Assembly: GCF_001642475.1 (NCBI RefSeq)
Contig: NW_019173944.1
Coordinates: forward strand, 124,001 to 188,000
DNA length: 64,000 nt
From: Fonsecaea monophora
Taxonomy: Eukaryota; Ascomycota; Eurotiomycetes; Chaetothyriales; Herpotrichiellaceae
Reading direction: 5' to 3'
The position numbers and the translations under genes are program-made. The notes under the pieces were generated by a model. It had not been told where the DNA came from, searched no databases, and saw only the letters and a program-made list of their open reading frames with translations. Positions 1 through 10,606 of this stretch are shown here, in pieces (positions within the stretch are counted from its first letter, which is position 1; each line of letters begins with the position of its first letter).

Positions 1-1180
1 TCCTCTCGAGGAAAACATATGGAATTGATGGCAACTTTTTGCGTATTTAAGAAGACCTTTCATCAAATCAACCTTGCCGTTCTCAGCGGCTCAAGACAGA
101 GTCTGGGCTCTGGAGATGGGTTTACCCGGACGTTCTTGGATTGCGGGCGACTTGCTCCTCGTCCATTTTGAGCTATACTTGCTCCTTTTATACACGATTC
201 CGTTGTTTATACAGGGTTGCAAGGAAAAAGGACAGTTCAATATTCAATGGAAACCTTGCATAGATTAAGGAGTTCAGGTCCACCGGCTACTGTGACGGTA
301 CAACGCAGAAGAGAGAGAGGGAGTGTCCTGCACACAACCAACGAAAGCGTGAAACGCATGCCCAGTAGAGCGACAATCTGCCACCACTCTTGCCGCCAAT
401 GGCCTATCAACAACCTCCCACGCCACCCCTGTTCGGCAGCGCGTATGAATTGTCTCCTTCAGGAACCAGCTGCTCAGTTGCTGCTTCGATATCCGCCCCC
501 AATGACGCGTCAATCATAGAGAAAACAGCTAGAATCGATATCGGCACTGGTGTCCCTTCGATGGGACCCCCATAACCTACCACAGGTTTTCTTTCTCACA
601 ATTTCAGTAGCCATGCTGAGATTGATCGCCACATTCGAATGAAGTGGCGGCCATCGGGGGACTGTTCATGAAGCCGTTCTAAAGCTCCTGGGGCTGGACA
701 TAGCTATATTGAGCCACAGGTTAGAAGAAGAACGAGAAAATCATAGGATGCCGAGACAACAACGACGTACTCCCAGAACTGAATAGAATCAGTTAGTGAC
801 AATCAAAGACAGTAGAAGTACGTGGTTACCACACAGCGTGATCGAGGTGTCAAACCTGCTCGGTTTACGAACACGTGGTTTCAACGATGCCTACGTCGGC
901 CTTACAAGTACCACGCCAAAATATAGGCTGTGCAACCAGCCCCAACTCCTGCGTGTCCAACTTATACTCGTCCCCAATAGTCTCGCTTTCAGATGCAATA
1001 CTTCGGTAATTATGGTTTAGTGTTCTCGGTTTACCTGTGTAGTTGCTGAACCCTAATGGCTAGGTATTCTATGGTATTCTCAGCCGACGAACGAGCTGCC
1101 ACGCTCCTGTCTCCCTACCCAACCTGCCGCGGCTAAACCTCACTCCCACGACTTGCTCTTGTCAAGGTTTGTGCGAAACA
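1..1180. other. Left-edge region without a recognisable gene
   Basis: Only short overlapping ORFs (at most 100 codons) are open here on either strand, and none resembles a family I know. The last few hundred bases are presumably the promoter and leader of the HET-domain gene that starts at 1181. A CACGTG hexamer lies near 870. A gene ending just outside the window cannot be excluded. Confidence 0.5.
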
Positions 1181-2866
1181 ATGCGTCTTTTACGACGTAG
1201 CGATACTGGCGAGTTCAACCTCACTGAGCACTTTGGCAACGATACAATCCCTCCATATGCGATACTTTCGCACACATGGGGAGCGGATACCGAGGAAGTC
1301 ACCTTCCAAGACTTGACAAACGGCACTGGCAAGGATAAGCCTGGCTATGAGAAGATCCGGTTCTGTGGAGAACAAGCTAGACAAGATGACTTGCAATACT
1401 TCTGGATTGACACCTGTTGCATCGACAAAAGCAGTAGTGCTGAGCTCACCGAGGCTATCAACTCTATGTACACCTGGTATCGCAAGTCGGCCGTGTGCTA
1501 TGCCTACCTGAGCGATGTCGAGCATAACCGCAAGGAGACCGGTATCATCGACGGCTATCTCGAGAGTCGATGGTGGACAAGAGCATGGACACTTCAAGAA
1601 CTAATCGCACCGAATCATGTTGTTCTCTTTGATAAACATTGGAGTCGCATAGGGACCAAAACAGAACTCACCTTCTCGATATCGGTGAAGACTGGTATTG
1701 ATGAAGATGTGCTTCGGGATCCCTATGCCATCTTCAATAAGAGTGTAGCACAGCGCATGTCGTGGGCATCGAAAAGGCAAGCCAAGCGTATCGAAGATGT
1801 CTCCTATTCCCTCCTCGGAATCTTCGATCTCAGTATGGCCCTGATTTATGGTGAGGGTCGAAGAGCATTTACACGACTTCAGCAAGAAATCCTGAAAGTC
1901 ACAGGAGACCAGTCATTATTTGCTCATTGCTTCTCGCCACACACAGTGCAGGAGCTTAGAGAACGAGGCGATCCAGACATTCTCTTACCGATGTTTGCGG
2001 AAAGTCCCATGGACTTCAAAGATTCTGGTCGTATCGTTTCGTGCAACCAATACTCGCATCAGACAGGAGTTTCAGTCACCGACATTGGAATTCACCTGAG
2101 AATGCAATTGGTATCCCCCCCTGATGACTGCTACTTGGGTCTTATTCCTCGTGATTGCTGGATTGGTTTGATCCCATGTGCGTACCAGCATAGGCCTGAA
2201 ATGATCACAGGTATTCTTCTGCGACGGTGGACCCATGACAATCGGTATCGGCGAGTTACTCCAGGGTCGAACGTCGGAACGTTTCTTGTTCATTGCAAAG
2301 ACGCTGTCGATGCGCGGCACGAAGATATCGTCATCGACTATGCTCAAAGCGAGCTTCGCCTCATGCTGCCGGGGAGAAACTCAACAATTTTCACCAGAAG
2401 CATTATTGTCAAGAGGAACTTCACTTTTCCTACGTGGAAATTCGCAGGATCCGAGCCAAATGGGGTGTGGGATGTCGCCACCAGCACCCTGCACATTGTT
2501 GGCCAAAGGGAACCGGGCGTGCACTGTGTTGTCTTAGCCTTCGAATACGAAGGGAGGGTACTGTGCGTTTATGTGAAGCTATCCATTTCACCCACCGCCA
2601 TAACAGAAAAAGTCGAACTTTATAGCATGTCGGCCGAAAACTATACAGTTTGGCTCGCGCTGGAATACGTGCTAAGAGGAAAACAAGCCGATCATTCACG
2701 GAACCAACTTGCTGTAGACATTCAAGCGTCAGTCAGTTCGCAGAAGGTCTTCAATCATATCATCACGCGTTTGGAGTTGGCGCCCAAGAAAAGAGACGAG
2801 CGTCTAGAGGGGGGGATGCAGGATAATGACGGCGACAAGAACCAAGATCGACACCTTGAAGAGTAA
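1181..2866 (+). CDS. HET-domain (heterokaryon incompatibility) protein
   Basis: Single-exon gene of 561 aa. I take the ATG at 1181; a longer in-frame reading upstream has only a TTG. The N-terminal ~170 residues are a HET domain with its usual blocks in order: AILSHTWG (27-34), EVTFQDL, GYEKI, YFWIDTCCIDK, the SMYTWYRKSAVCYAYLSDV block and SRWWTRAWTLQELIAP. The HET-E-like continuation follows (RRAFTRLQQEIL and a DQSLFAH block). The remaining ~300 residues look beta-rich and carry no NACHT, WD40 or ankyrin signature. HET domains trigger cell death in fungal non-self recognition after incompatible fusion. Most filamentous fungi carry dozens, many of unknown role, so the domain is sure and the specific function is not. 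The gene stands alone; no partner typical of a known incompatibility pair is adjacent. Confidence 0.88.
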   Translation: MRLLRRSDTGEFNLTEHFGNDTIPPYAILSHTWGADTEEVTFQDLTNGTGKDKPGYEKIRFCGEQARQDDLQYFWIDTCCIDKSSSAELTEAINSMYTWYRKSAVCYAYLSDVEHNRKETGIIDGYLESRWWTRAWTLQELIAPNHVVLFDKHWSRIGTKTELTFSISVKTGIDEDVLRDPYAIFNKSVAQRMSWASKRQAKRIEDVSYSLLGIFDLSMALIYGEGRRAFTRLQQEILKVTGDQSLFAHCFSPHTVQELRERGDPDILLPMFAESPMDFKDSGRIVSCNQYSHQTGVSVTDIGIHLRMQLVSPPDDCYLGLIPRDCWIGLIPCAYQHRPEMITGILLRRWTHDNRYRRVTPGSNVGTFLVHCKDAVDARHEDIVIDYAQSELRLMLPGRNSTIFTRSIIVKRNFTFPTWKFAGSEPNGVWDVATSTLHIVGQREPGVHCVVLAFEYEGRVLCVYVKLSISPTAITEKVELYSMSAENYTVWLALEYVLRGKQADHSRNQLAVDIQASVSSQKVFNHIITRLELAPKKRDERLEGGMQDNDGDKNQDRHLEE

Positions 2867-3227
2867 ATGTAGGATGGTCAAACTTCTTTAATCTCTAGAT
2901 TCATCTGCTGGCTAAACAAGACACGAAGATATAAAGGCATGTAGAAGTGTGCAACGGGGATCTGCCTTGCCAAGACCGGTCGCCAAAGCTACATACAGCG
3001 AGCCTCATCCATCATTCATTCCATTCATCCATCCACCAGCCTTGAGGACAAAAGGTCAAGGAGCAATCTAAGCATATGGACAACAAGACAACGTCACTTT
3101 AAAAATCTCCCGCTAAAGAGGATACTTGGTAGTAGGAGGGGATGGCATGCGCGTCTCCCCGACCCATCCGACGCGATACCTGCTACGCACCAGTCCACCG
3201 TCATTGTCACCATCCACGTTTCCAACA
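2867..3227. other. Intergenic: HET 3' flank and HAD promoter
   Basis: Non-coding. It contains an imperfect CATTCATTCCATTCATCCATCC tract near 3008-3034, split here only as a description of CATTC/CATCC repeats. No other feature is seen. Confidence 0.4.
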
Positions 3228-4391
3228 ATGGCATCGAGATTCCGTATCCGCATCGTCCTCGACTGGGACGGCACCCTCACCACACGCGACACCCTCCACG
3301 TCGTCGCGGCCATCGGCTACAGAACTAACAAGCACCGGGTCCCACCACCCCCGTCGTGGGACCAGATCGTCCAGGCCTACATGGCGGACTACACGTGCCA
3401 TCAGGACGCGTACCGTCCCTCCAGGCAGGACCGGCGCACGATACCCCTCGAGAGTGCCTGGCTGGCTAGTCTGAGGGGGGTCGAGGTGCGGAGTGTCCGG
3501 AGGGTGGTGGACGCGGGGATCTTTGCCGATGTCACGGAAGGGGATATTTCGATGGAGGCGGAGGGGGCGGTTCGGAATGGCGAGGTACGGCTCAGGGAGG
3601 GGTGGTGGGACGTTCTTACTGCTGCAAGTCCAGGTGCAGGGGCATGTCACAGTCACAGTCACAGTCATGTTGAGTGTGACGCGAGTGTGCCTGTGCCGGC
3701 GGCGGCAGGTTCTCCACCCATCGCCATCATCAGTGTCAATTGGAGCGCCGCGTTTATAAGAGCGTGTCTAACAGCCGCGGCTACCACAGCACCCACAGAG
3801 GCAGGAGACCTCAAGCACGAACACTCATCACAGATCCAAGCCACGGTAGTAAAGTCGCTCCCCATCCTCGCCAATAACCTCCTCCCCTGCTCACCCCGGG
3901 ACAATGACTACTCAACGACAGTGGCACCTGCTGGTGGTGCCGGAATCCACACCAGCGCTGACAAACTCGCCGCACTGCAGCATCTCCAACGCCTACACCG
4001 GACCAGAGACCGCGAAGACCAGGGGGAAAGCGAAAGCCAAGGCGACATAGTCATCTACGTCGGCGACTCGCCCACCGACTTCGACTGCCTCGTCTCCGCC
4101 GACGTGGGCGTCTGTGTCCGCGACGAGCCCTTGGGTAGTGGCCAGCGCGAACTGCAAGAGACGCTGGAGAGAGTTGGCGTCGAGGTGCGGAGGCTCGATT
4201 TGGGCGAGTGGGTCAGGTACCGTCGCGAGTCGAGTCGACAAGAGAGAGGCGAGGCAGGAGGAGGATGCGGCGGCGGCGAGGCTCGCGTGGGAGGAGACAA
4301 TAAGAAAGTGGTCGTTTGGTGGGTGGCAGATCTGAGGGAGGTGGCGCGCTTCGTTGACGCGTATGGCAGATACGATCGAGATGTGACTTAG
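3228..4391 (+). CDS. HAD-superfamily phosphatase (phosphoserine-phosphatase-like)
   Basis: Single exon, 387 aa from the ATG at 3228. The reading frame is open 34 codons further up, but HAD motif I begins at once after this ATG: LDWDGTLT, with nucleophile and acid Asp at residues 12 and 14. HAD motif IV is near the C-terminus (IYVGDSPTDFDCL), followed by a VGVCVRDEP segment. The middle has a variable insertion with an HSHSHSH run, coded by tandem CACAGT copies at 3648-3666. Family members remove phosphate from small metabolites; the substrate cannot be read here. The C-terminal quarter is rich in Arg/Glu/Gly and is probably flexible. The gene converges on the kinesin gene with a 271-bp gap. 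Confidence 0.8.
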   Translation: MASRFRIRIVLDWDGTLTTRDTLHVVAAIGYRTNKHRVPPPPSWDQIVQAYMADYTCHQDAYRPSRQDRRTIPLESAWLASLRGVEVRSVRRVVDAGIFADVTEGDISMEAEGAVRNGEVRLREGWWDVLTAASPGAGACHSHSHSHVECDASVPVPAAAGSPPIAIISVNWSAAFIRACLTAAATTAPTEAGDLKHEHSSQIQATVVKSLPILANNLLPCSPRDNDYSTTVAPAGGAGIHTSADKLAALQHLQRLHRTRDREDQGESESQGDIVIYVGDSPTDFDCLVSADVGVCVRDEPLGSGQRELQETLERVGVEVRRLDLGEWVRYRRESSRQERGEAGGGCGGGEARVGGDNKKVVVWWVADLREVARFVDAYGRYDRDVT

Positions 4392-4402
4392 TACATATAT
4401 AT

Positions 4403-4418
4403 GAGTGAGTGAGTGAGT
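4403..4418. repeat. (GAGT)4 microsatellite
   Basis: Four perfect GAGT copies just 3' of the HAD gene, in the convergent gap with the kinesin gene. Confidence 0.9.
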
Positions 4419-4662
4419 TCGACGAGTCATTGATGTACAACATAGCCAAAGCTAACAGATCGCGCGGTTCACCACTGAGCAAGGTAAAATTTCTCTATTC
4501 GTAAACTCACAACCAAGTGTACGAGTTTCCATTGTCGCATTCTGCACCAAGTTCTCGCCTTCTCGCAAACCATGGCTCCCCGATAGGGCTGTTCCAAAGA
4601 CCAACAAACGCCTCGCTAACCAACAGACCCGAACCATTCACTTTCGTCCAATTTCTCCCCAC

Positions 4663-6507
4663 TCAGGCGGCGACGCCAATGCCAAACATCTCGTGGTCCG
4701 CCGCAATCTTCTTCTTGAACATCCCCAAGTCCGAGATCAGCGCTTCCATCTCGGCCTGCATCTCGGCGGCGTCGTCTTCTACCTCGGACTCCGTGTCCAC
4801 CTCGTCGCTAGAAGCCGTGTCATCTTCATAGATCATGTCCGGCGTCGGCGCCCTAGACCTCTCGTAGACCGATTCGGTTTCGGTTTCCTCCTTGTTGATG
4901 ACGATCGGGTTCTTGAGCTCGTCCAGCACGAGCTTCAAGTGAATGCTCAAGGCCTCCTTCTCTTCCTCCAGCTGTCGCACCTTGGACTCTGAAATCGCCA
5001 GCTTCTCTTCCATGATCTGCAGCATGTTTTCGTACTTGGTCGTAAATTCACGAATCTTCTCCGACTGAGCCTCGGCGGTCTCTTGCACGGCCTTCATCAC
5101 AGAGGCACTACCATTTTGTTGTTGCTGGCTCAGCGTCCATCTCAGCGCGCGGATTGTCTCCTGCATTTCGTTGATCTGGGCGTCTTTTTCGGCCGACGAG
5201 ACATGGTCTTGGTTGATAATAGCCTTGGTGCGGATATGTTTGGCCTGGTCAGCATATCGGAGGGTTGACAGGGTCTCATCGTAGTCTGACGGGGCTATGC
5301 AAGCAATCATGGCAGTCTTTGAATTTCCTCCCAGCGAATCCTTCAGCAACCAAGTCAGAATCGAGTCACGGTACGGCACAATGTCGCGATTGCCCCGTTT
5401 TGCGTGCTGTGTTCGACCATGTTTGGGATCGGCGAGCGCCGCAATCACTCTGCCTAGGGTGGTCAGTGACTTGTTGATGTTTCCACCTTCTCGAAGCCTC
5501 TGCCCCGTGGCCTCGGTGGCTTTGGCACGCTCTGATCCGGCCAAATCCACTAGTCTTATTCGAGCCAATCTTTCGGTGGTCTCGTCTGTACGGTAGTCGT
5601 GGTGGATTTGTTTGAGCATGATGGTGAAGACGGCATGTGACCGGGAAGACGTGTCATTCATTTTGGTCGAAGCAGTGGTCCGGGAGCTGTCGCCCATGCG
5701 CATGTACTTGAGAATCTCGCCGTAATTCTTGACCTGGATTTCCGTCAAGTCCTTGACATAAGGCCCTTCGGTAGGAGATTCGCGGATTTTGAGGTATTGC
5801 GGCGGTTCGGTCCGGGGCTGGAACAAATCCCGTACGTGCTCGTTGTAGACTTCAAAGTACGACACTCGAACGCTGTAGCTGATGTTGGCGCTCTCGTTGG
5901 ACTCGATGCGTTGGAACAAATCCTCGCAGGTTCGTGGGATCAACCCGGGCTGCTCTGGGGTGCCCATCATGGTATAACTCTTGCCCGAGCCCGTCTGGCC
6001 GTACGCAAAGATGCACGTGTGGTAGCCTTCAAAGTTGTGGTCCAGAAACTCCTCTCCCAAGCAATTGTAGACATCCTCTTGTGTGGCATAGTGATCGTCC
6101 CGCGTATTGTGCGACCAGAAAGAATTGTCAAACGTAAACAACTTCTCCTCCACCACTTTCCTCGTCTGTGCTCGTGCATTTGCAGGGTCGGACGAAGGCG
6201 GTACCAGCAGCTTCGTCGACTGCGTGCGAGGGTTCATCTCAATCAGGCATCTTGCGCCTCTGTCGATTTCTACCGTACAGTGATTAGCAGCAGCGGACTG
6301 AGAGGTCATAGTTTCCTTACCGCGGGGAAGAAACGCCCTGACTCTGACGACGACCTTGACATTGCCACCGGGATTCATGGTGCTGTTTGTCGGTGTCAAG
6401 GGGACACTCACAGGCGTCTTGGACCTGAGAGAGGGACTCGAGGCGGTCGAGTGTGTGGGTGTTTTTGATCGTGCGTCATGGGGATATGTGCGTGAGGGCG
6501 GCACCAT
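4663..6507 (-). CDS. Short fungal kinesin-3 motor (NcKin3/UncB type)
   Basis: Single exon, 614 aa from the ATG at 6507, which has A at -3 and G at +4. An upstream in-frame ATG (6582) has a poor context and a downstream one (6378) would also keep the whole motor. The motor domain starts with VKVVVRVRAF. It has the P-loop AYGQTGSGKSYTMMG (about 170-177), switch I SSRSHAVF, switch II LVDLAGSERA, and the kinesin-3-like INKSLTTLGRVIAAL and YRDSILTWLLKDSLGGNSKT blocks. The neck is followed by ~150 residues of coiled coil and an acidic tail. There is no FHA, PH or long cargo region as in Unc104/KIF1A. This matches the short kinesin-3 class known in filamentous ascomycetes (Neurospora NcKin3, Aspergillus UncB). 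Those motors act in microtubule-based organelle traffic; the cargo here is inferred only. Confidence 0.87.
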   Translation of the reverse strand: MVPPSRTYPHDARSKTPTHSTASSPSLRSKTPVSVPLTPTNSTMNPGGNVKVVVRVRAFLPRGKETMTSQSAAANHCTVEIDRGARCLIEMNPRTQSTKLLVPPSSDPANARAQTRKVVEEKLFTFDNSFWSHNTRDDHYATQEDVYNCLGEEFLDHNFEGYHTCIFAYGQTGSGKSYTMMGTPEQPGLIPRTCEDLFQRIESNESANISYSVRVSYFEVYNEHVRDLFQPRTEPPQYLKIRESPTEGPYVKDLTEIQVKNYGEILKYMRMGDSSRTTASTKMNDTSSRSHAVFTIMLKQIHHDYRTDETTERLARIRLVDLAGSERAKATEATGQRLREGGNINKSLTTLGRVIAALADPKHGRTQHAKRGNRDIVPYRDSILTWLLKDSLGGNSKTAMIACIAPSDYDETLSTLRYADQAKHIRTKAIINQDHVSSAEKDAQINEMQETIRALRWTLSQQQQNGSASVMKAVQETAEAQSEKIREFTTKYENMLQIMEEKLAISESKVRQLEEEKEALSIHLKLVLDELKNPIVINKEETETESVYERSRAPTPDMIYEDDTASSDEVDTESEVEDDAAEMQAEMEALISDLGMFKKKIAADHEMFGIGVAA

Positions 6508-6931
6508 TGTCGAAGTCCGGTCGAGAAGAAGAATGCACTCTTTGATGACGGCGCGATATCTGCAGTGGAGGGAAACATACATGAAATAACGGTGAGCTAA
6601 TGGGGGGCCGCTAGGTTTGCTGTGGTGATCTGGGGGGGTTGCTGGTTGGATCAGACCCGCGTGGGTTTGGATGACAGTTTCAGGTTAGATCCAAACAATG
6701 ACGTTGCCGCGCCCGGCGAGTTTTGGTTGCCCGCCTGCACCTCGGACCCTGCGCCCCCCACAACTTAGCGGGATGCCTTTAAGTACTGAATACCTCGTAC
6801 TAGGATTAAAGGGTGATTAATAGGCATTAGAGATACTCTCCCTGCTCCCCAGAACCCTCTCGCCCTGTACGCCAAACGCCATACCCCAACACCGCCCAAA
6901 CTCTATCTCAACACAAAAATGCAGCCCATTA
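6508..6931. other. Intergenic: kinesin promoter and NOPCHAP1-like 3' flank
   Basis: Both neighbours are transcribed leftward, so this holds the kinesin promoter and the terminator side of the next gene. No repeat or other signal is seen. Confidence 0.4.
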
Positions 6932-7663
6932 TCATAGCTCCTCGATTTTCCGCTTCGTCCCTTTTGTCCCATTGGTGCCCAACAATCGCGACACGCCGGT
7001 TTGTGAGTCCTCTGGTCCATCTTTGATCTCGTCTTGGTCTATTTCATTCTCACCAGAAGGTGAACGAGGAAGCTGTATTTGGGTGGCATCGATCCTCTCC
7101 TCAGACAGCACGCCGAGACCCACTTCCATCTCGATGTAATGCTCCTCCTCGTCTGATACGTGGTCAACTCTTCTGTCAACCACTCCTCCAGCGTTGTCGA
7201 GTTCTGCATTTGCTTGCCGTAGTTGTGGCAGGAAACTCTGCAAACGAGACTTGAGGTCCGATGCTGGAGCAGGTAACGTGTTGAATTGCGGCACTCCTGA
7301 GTCGCTGGCATCGAGATGATCCTCGACACCCTCATTTTCGTCCTCGTCGTCGTCCTCGCTGTCCAGATCCTCTTCCTCAGACGACTCTTCGCTGTCGGAA
7401 TCCTCGGAATCTGAAGACGATGTCGTCACATCATCCTCGTCTTCGTCTCCGCTTTGGCCGTCGCCGGCAGATCTCTCTGTAGGTGGTGGATTGGTGTGTT
7501 TTAGTAATCGATGAGCAAGTCGGGACGTTGGTAGGTGTACAGAAGAGGACGACGAGGAACTTGAAGAGTCTTCGTCATCATCGACCGGACTAGATTGATC
7601 AAGCAGTGGCGTTCCGTGGATTCGCCGTTGCTTTGCTGGCCGACTATCTTTCTGGTCTGGCAT
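6932..7663 (-). CDS. Acidic DUF4598 protein, NOPCHAP1-like
   Basis: Single exon, 243 aa. Residues ~30-115 are a very acidic Ser/Asp/Glu tract with a nine-Ser run. After it comes a conserved core, LKSRLQSFLPQLRQANAEL, followed about 25 residues later by HYIEMEVGLGVLSEE. I recognise this pair as the DUF4598/NOPCHAP1 signature, a helical segment ending in IEMxLGLGVLE. Human NOPCHAP1 is a chaperone linking the R2TP AAA+ ATPases to NOP58 during box C/D snoRNP assembly. A similar nuclear role is inferred from family membership. The C-terminus ends in a basic KRK segment. The assignment rests on the short core only. Confidence 0.72.
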   Translation of the reverse strand: MPDQKDSRPAKQRRIHGTPLLDQSSPVDDDEDSSSSSSSSSVHLPTSRLAHRLLKHTNPPPTERSAGDGQSGDEDEDDVTTSSSDSEDSDSEESSEEEDLDSEDDDEDENEGVEDHLDASDSGVPQFNTLPAPASDLKSRLQSFLPQLRQANAELDNAGGVVDRRVDHVSDEEEHYIEMEVGLGVLSEERIDATQIQLPRSPSGENEIDQDEIKDGPEDSQTGVSRLLGTNGTKGTKRKIEEL

Positions 7664-10606
7664 GATTGCTATAGTCTAGACAATGTGCTGATGTTTTCTT
7701 GCGAGGAAAATGGGATGGTATCTCTGCGAAATCCTCTATCAACTGCTCGATTCAGATGCTAATGCTGGTTGATGTAATTTCAAAAGACGGAAATTCCGGG
7801 TTCTTGGCGCGCGCGCCGATCCATTGTGGACCATGCCGCTGCAGGTTTAGTGATGATAGAAATAAGCAGGCAACTGAACGAATGCATCTAGCATTGATCT
7901 CTGGAAATAATCCAACGAGCATATCATGTACAACAAAAAGAAAATGGGCCTTTCAGCCCTGTAAAATTTCATGATGTCTTTCAACACCTCGAGACTTCCT
8001 GAATGATCTAGCATCATTCAGCAAGAATTTCACCTTACCGAGTAAGCAGAAAGAGGAGTCGGGCCAGGATCAGATTTAGCCACAGGCACGAACCCCCTGA
8101 TTTCATAGAAGGAGAAAAAAGGTCTTTGGAGCTTCTGCTGGACCTCTCGGCAAACACTCCAGTATACCAAGGCCTATAGAATAGGCATGGGCACCATGAA
8201 GTCCTCTTTTCCGTTGACGGGGTATATAGGCCACATACAAGCTAACATCCGTACCTAAATTTATTCGAACGTAACGTGGCAGCTGGCCACACAGCAGCAA
8301 TGACATCCTACCCCAAGAATCCCACGAGGAGATAATACTCCATAGCCAGCAAAGCGATTCACCCCAGAAATAGTCCAAAATAACTGCTCTGTACCCACCA
8401 TATAGGCCAAGACTCGTGTTGATTTCGGAAATAGAAACATCTAACAGCGCAAAGGATGATAGGGGACGAATGGGATCAAACTTCTCAGACCAATAGAGGA
8501 GGGGCAGGTACGTATACTTGGTTCCAAAAGGCATGGCGAACTTCTTCCACAGAAAGATTTGGAGAAAACCGATCCGATCATATCGATGGATCCATTGAGG
8601 TGATTTGTATGGAGAGACTCCAATCGCTTCGCTGTAGAAAGACACCGGTTTCATTGACATCAGGACGTGAATATTTGGTCGAGCAGCCGGGGCAGTAGTC
8701 GTGGGCGCCAACACACAGTGATGATGAGCAGGGTTGCCACGCGATGGGCGGTTTCCTTGAGAGATCTGAAACGTTCAGATTGCAGAGTGGATCATGAACG
8801 AGTCGTTCATGCACAGCAGTTGCGTAGACTGTCAGTGATGATGGCGGGCGGGTGTTTCTTGCGACGTGCTTAAGCGCCAGGAAACAAGTTGGCACCCGAA
8901 TGGATGTGTGATTGAAATGATGAGACGTGCTCTTTGAAGCGTATACTCCACAGTACCATGCATCTCGTGTACGGTGGAGCATAGAACTTGGCGAGTCGCA
9001 TTAACCTTGACCTCACCTCACCTCACCTATCCTCATCGCTGCCTTGCTCCGCGGTCATCTCCTCCTCCCATTTCATCTCTGTACTCGAACAGCACACCTT
9101 TCATCTGTTGAGAGAACGATGGGGCAGTGCTACTGTGCCATACGATGCGATGCTATGTTGTCTTCTGTTGAGTTGCGTTTCGTTGTGCTGTGCAACCTCC
9201 CTAAGCGCCCACCCACTCTCCTAACCGCCGCAGCTTCGTCCAATGAACGAACGCATGTCTCATCTTTGTCCACTACGACTGGTCACAGTCACCACCTACT
9301 CGGAGGTCCTCTGTACAATTACGTCCCAAGTACATCTTGTACCACTGCTCTAAAACTCTGTCACTGGATCTCGAACCAGAAAAGCCCGTAGTCTTGCATG
9401 CCCATCCTACCTACCTATGAATATCCAGTTGGCAGAACATTCTCTTTTTTAAGGTACCCAGGTATGACTGTGTAGCCAGTCACTATGTACTATATTCGAA
9501 CACTCAACATCCACGCCCACGCCCACCCGGCGCGGAAAACTGAAGAGTAGCTTGCAATGTGGTACTTGAAACCTCCACAAATGTGTTTGCTCATGTACTC
9601 ACACACCACCCGGCCCCTGGATGATGTTTCAGGATCTCGAAAACACCCTCTCCAGCAGACACACACCTCCGTTTAATCCACCTTTCCGGCGCGTAAAAGA
9701 CGCAAACCACCAACCTATCTTCTCCCTCCTCTCTCGCCCCGGCCTCCACTGGCTCTCTTCTCAACCCTGTCTGTGACTTGACTTCCGCTCGGTTATGCAT
9801 ATCAGATGACGACGACACCGAATCCCAGCTTCGCTCTAACCCACTGAGGCACCCCTAACCCCCCGATGGTTCGCTATCCGCTACCCGCTGCCCTGTTCCC
9901 AGTGTCCTGTGTCCTGCTCGGTGTCCAGGTCCCCGAGCCGGTCGACACACGTACTTACGTACGTTCACTGTCCTCCTTTTCTCTTTTAGATTCCTGCATG
10001 CAGGAGTACCAGTACCAGTGTACGTGTACGTGTATGACCCTGGGCATGGTTACGGCCATGGGCATGGGCACAGGCATAGGGCCCAACCACCGGAGTGGGG
10101 GTCATCAAGGAAAGTAGAGCCGACCAGCAAATCACCAGACAAGAGATTATACTTTTCTGGGGTACTTGCATACATACAGTACATACACACTCCGTAGCTA
10201 GGCAGGCAGGTAGGTACCTACCTACTTAGATTATACTTTTCTGGGGTACTTGCATACATACAGTACATACACACTCCGTAGCTAGGCAGGCAGGTAGGTA
10301 CCTAAGTAGGTAGGTCGCATGGACAAGGGAAGAGGGAAGAAAACGACCCCATTCCCGGCCATCACTCGTCAATCGTCACTTGAACTTTATATATTTTTGG
10401 ACTTGCACCGAACTTTCTGATGGATCGATGAAAAAGGTATTTTTTGCATTTTCCGTTTTGCATTTTCCATTATTCTCAAGTCTCCTAATATTCTACATCC
10501 CTTCAAGCTAACCGCTGATATTGCTCGCTTGAGACAACGGCCGTTTGAACCCGCTTGTTGCTCTGCTGCTGCTCCTAGCATCTCTCAAGCCTTCTTCCTC
10601 ACAGCC
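7664..10606. other. 2.9 kb gene-poor region upstream of the eIF4E paralogue
   Basis: No gene is recognised. A 203-codon frame on the minus strand (8103-8714) resembles nothing I know. The right half has CT-rich stretches, ACCTC and CACGCC runs near 9010 and 9510, GTGTAC and GGCATGG runs near 10017-10075, an 84-bp tandem duplication (10144-10304) and a TATATATTT element at about 10389, some 215 bp before the eIF4E-paralogue ATG. This looks like a long promoter or leader rather than coding sequence. Confidence 0.5.
10144..10304. repeat. Tandem duplication, 84-bp period, with a palindrome
   Basis: Copy 1 (10144-10220) and copy 2 (10228-10304) are identical over 77 bp, with period 84. Each copy ends in GGCAGGCAGGTAGGTACCTA. 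At the end of copy 1 this forms a perfect 16-bp palindrome, AGGTAGGTACCTACCT (10208-10223). The perfect identity suggests a recent duplication. It lies 300-460 bp upstream of the eIF4E-paralogue start. Confidence 0.95.

Noticed and set aside
5797..6468. Plus-strand frame of 223 codons inside the kinesin gene
   Set aside because: Antisense to a clear kinesin motor domain; no family match.
8103..8714. Minus-strand frame of 203 codons
   Set aside because: No recognisable domain, no clear splice or start context and no hydrophobic or repeat pattern that would mark a gene; kept only as a finding.
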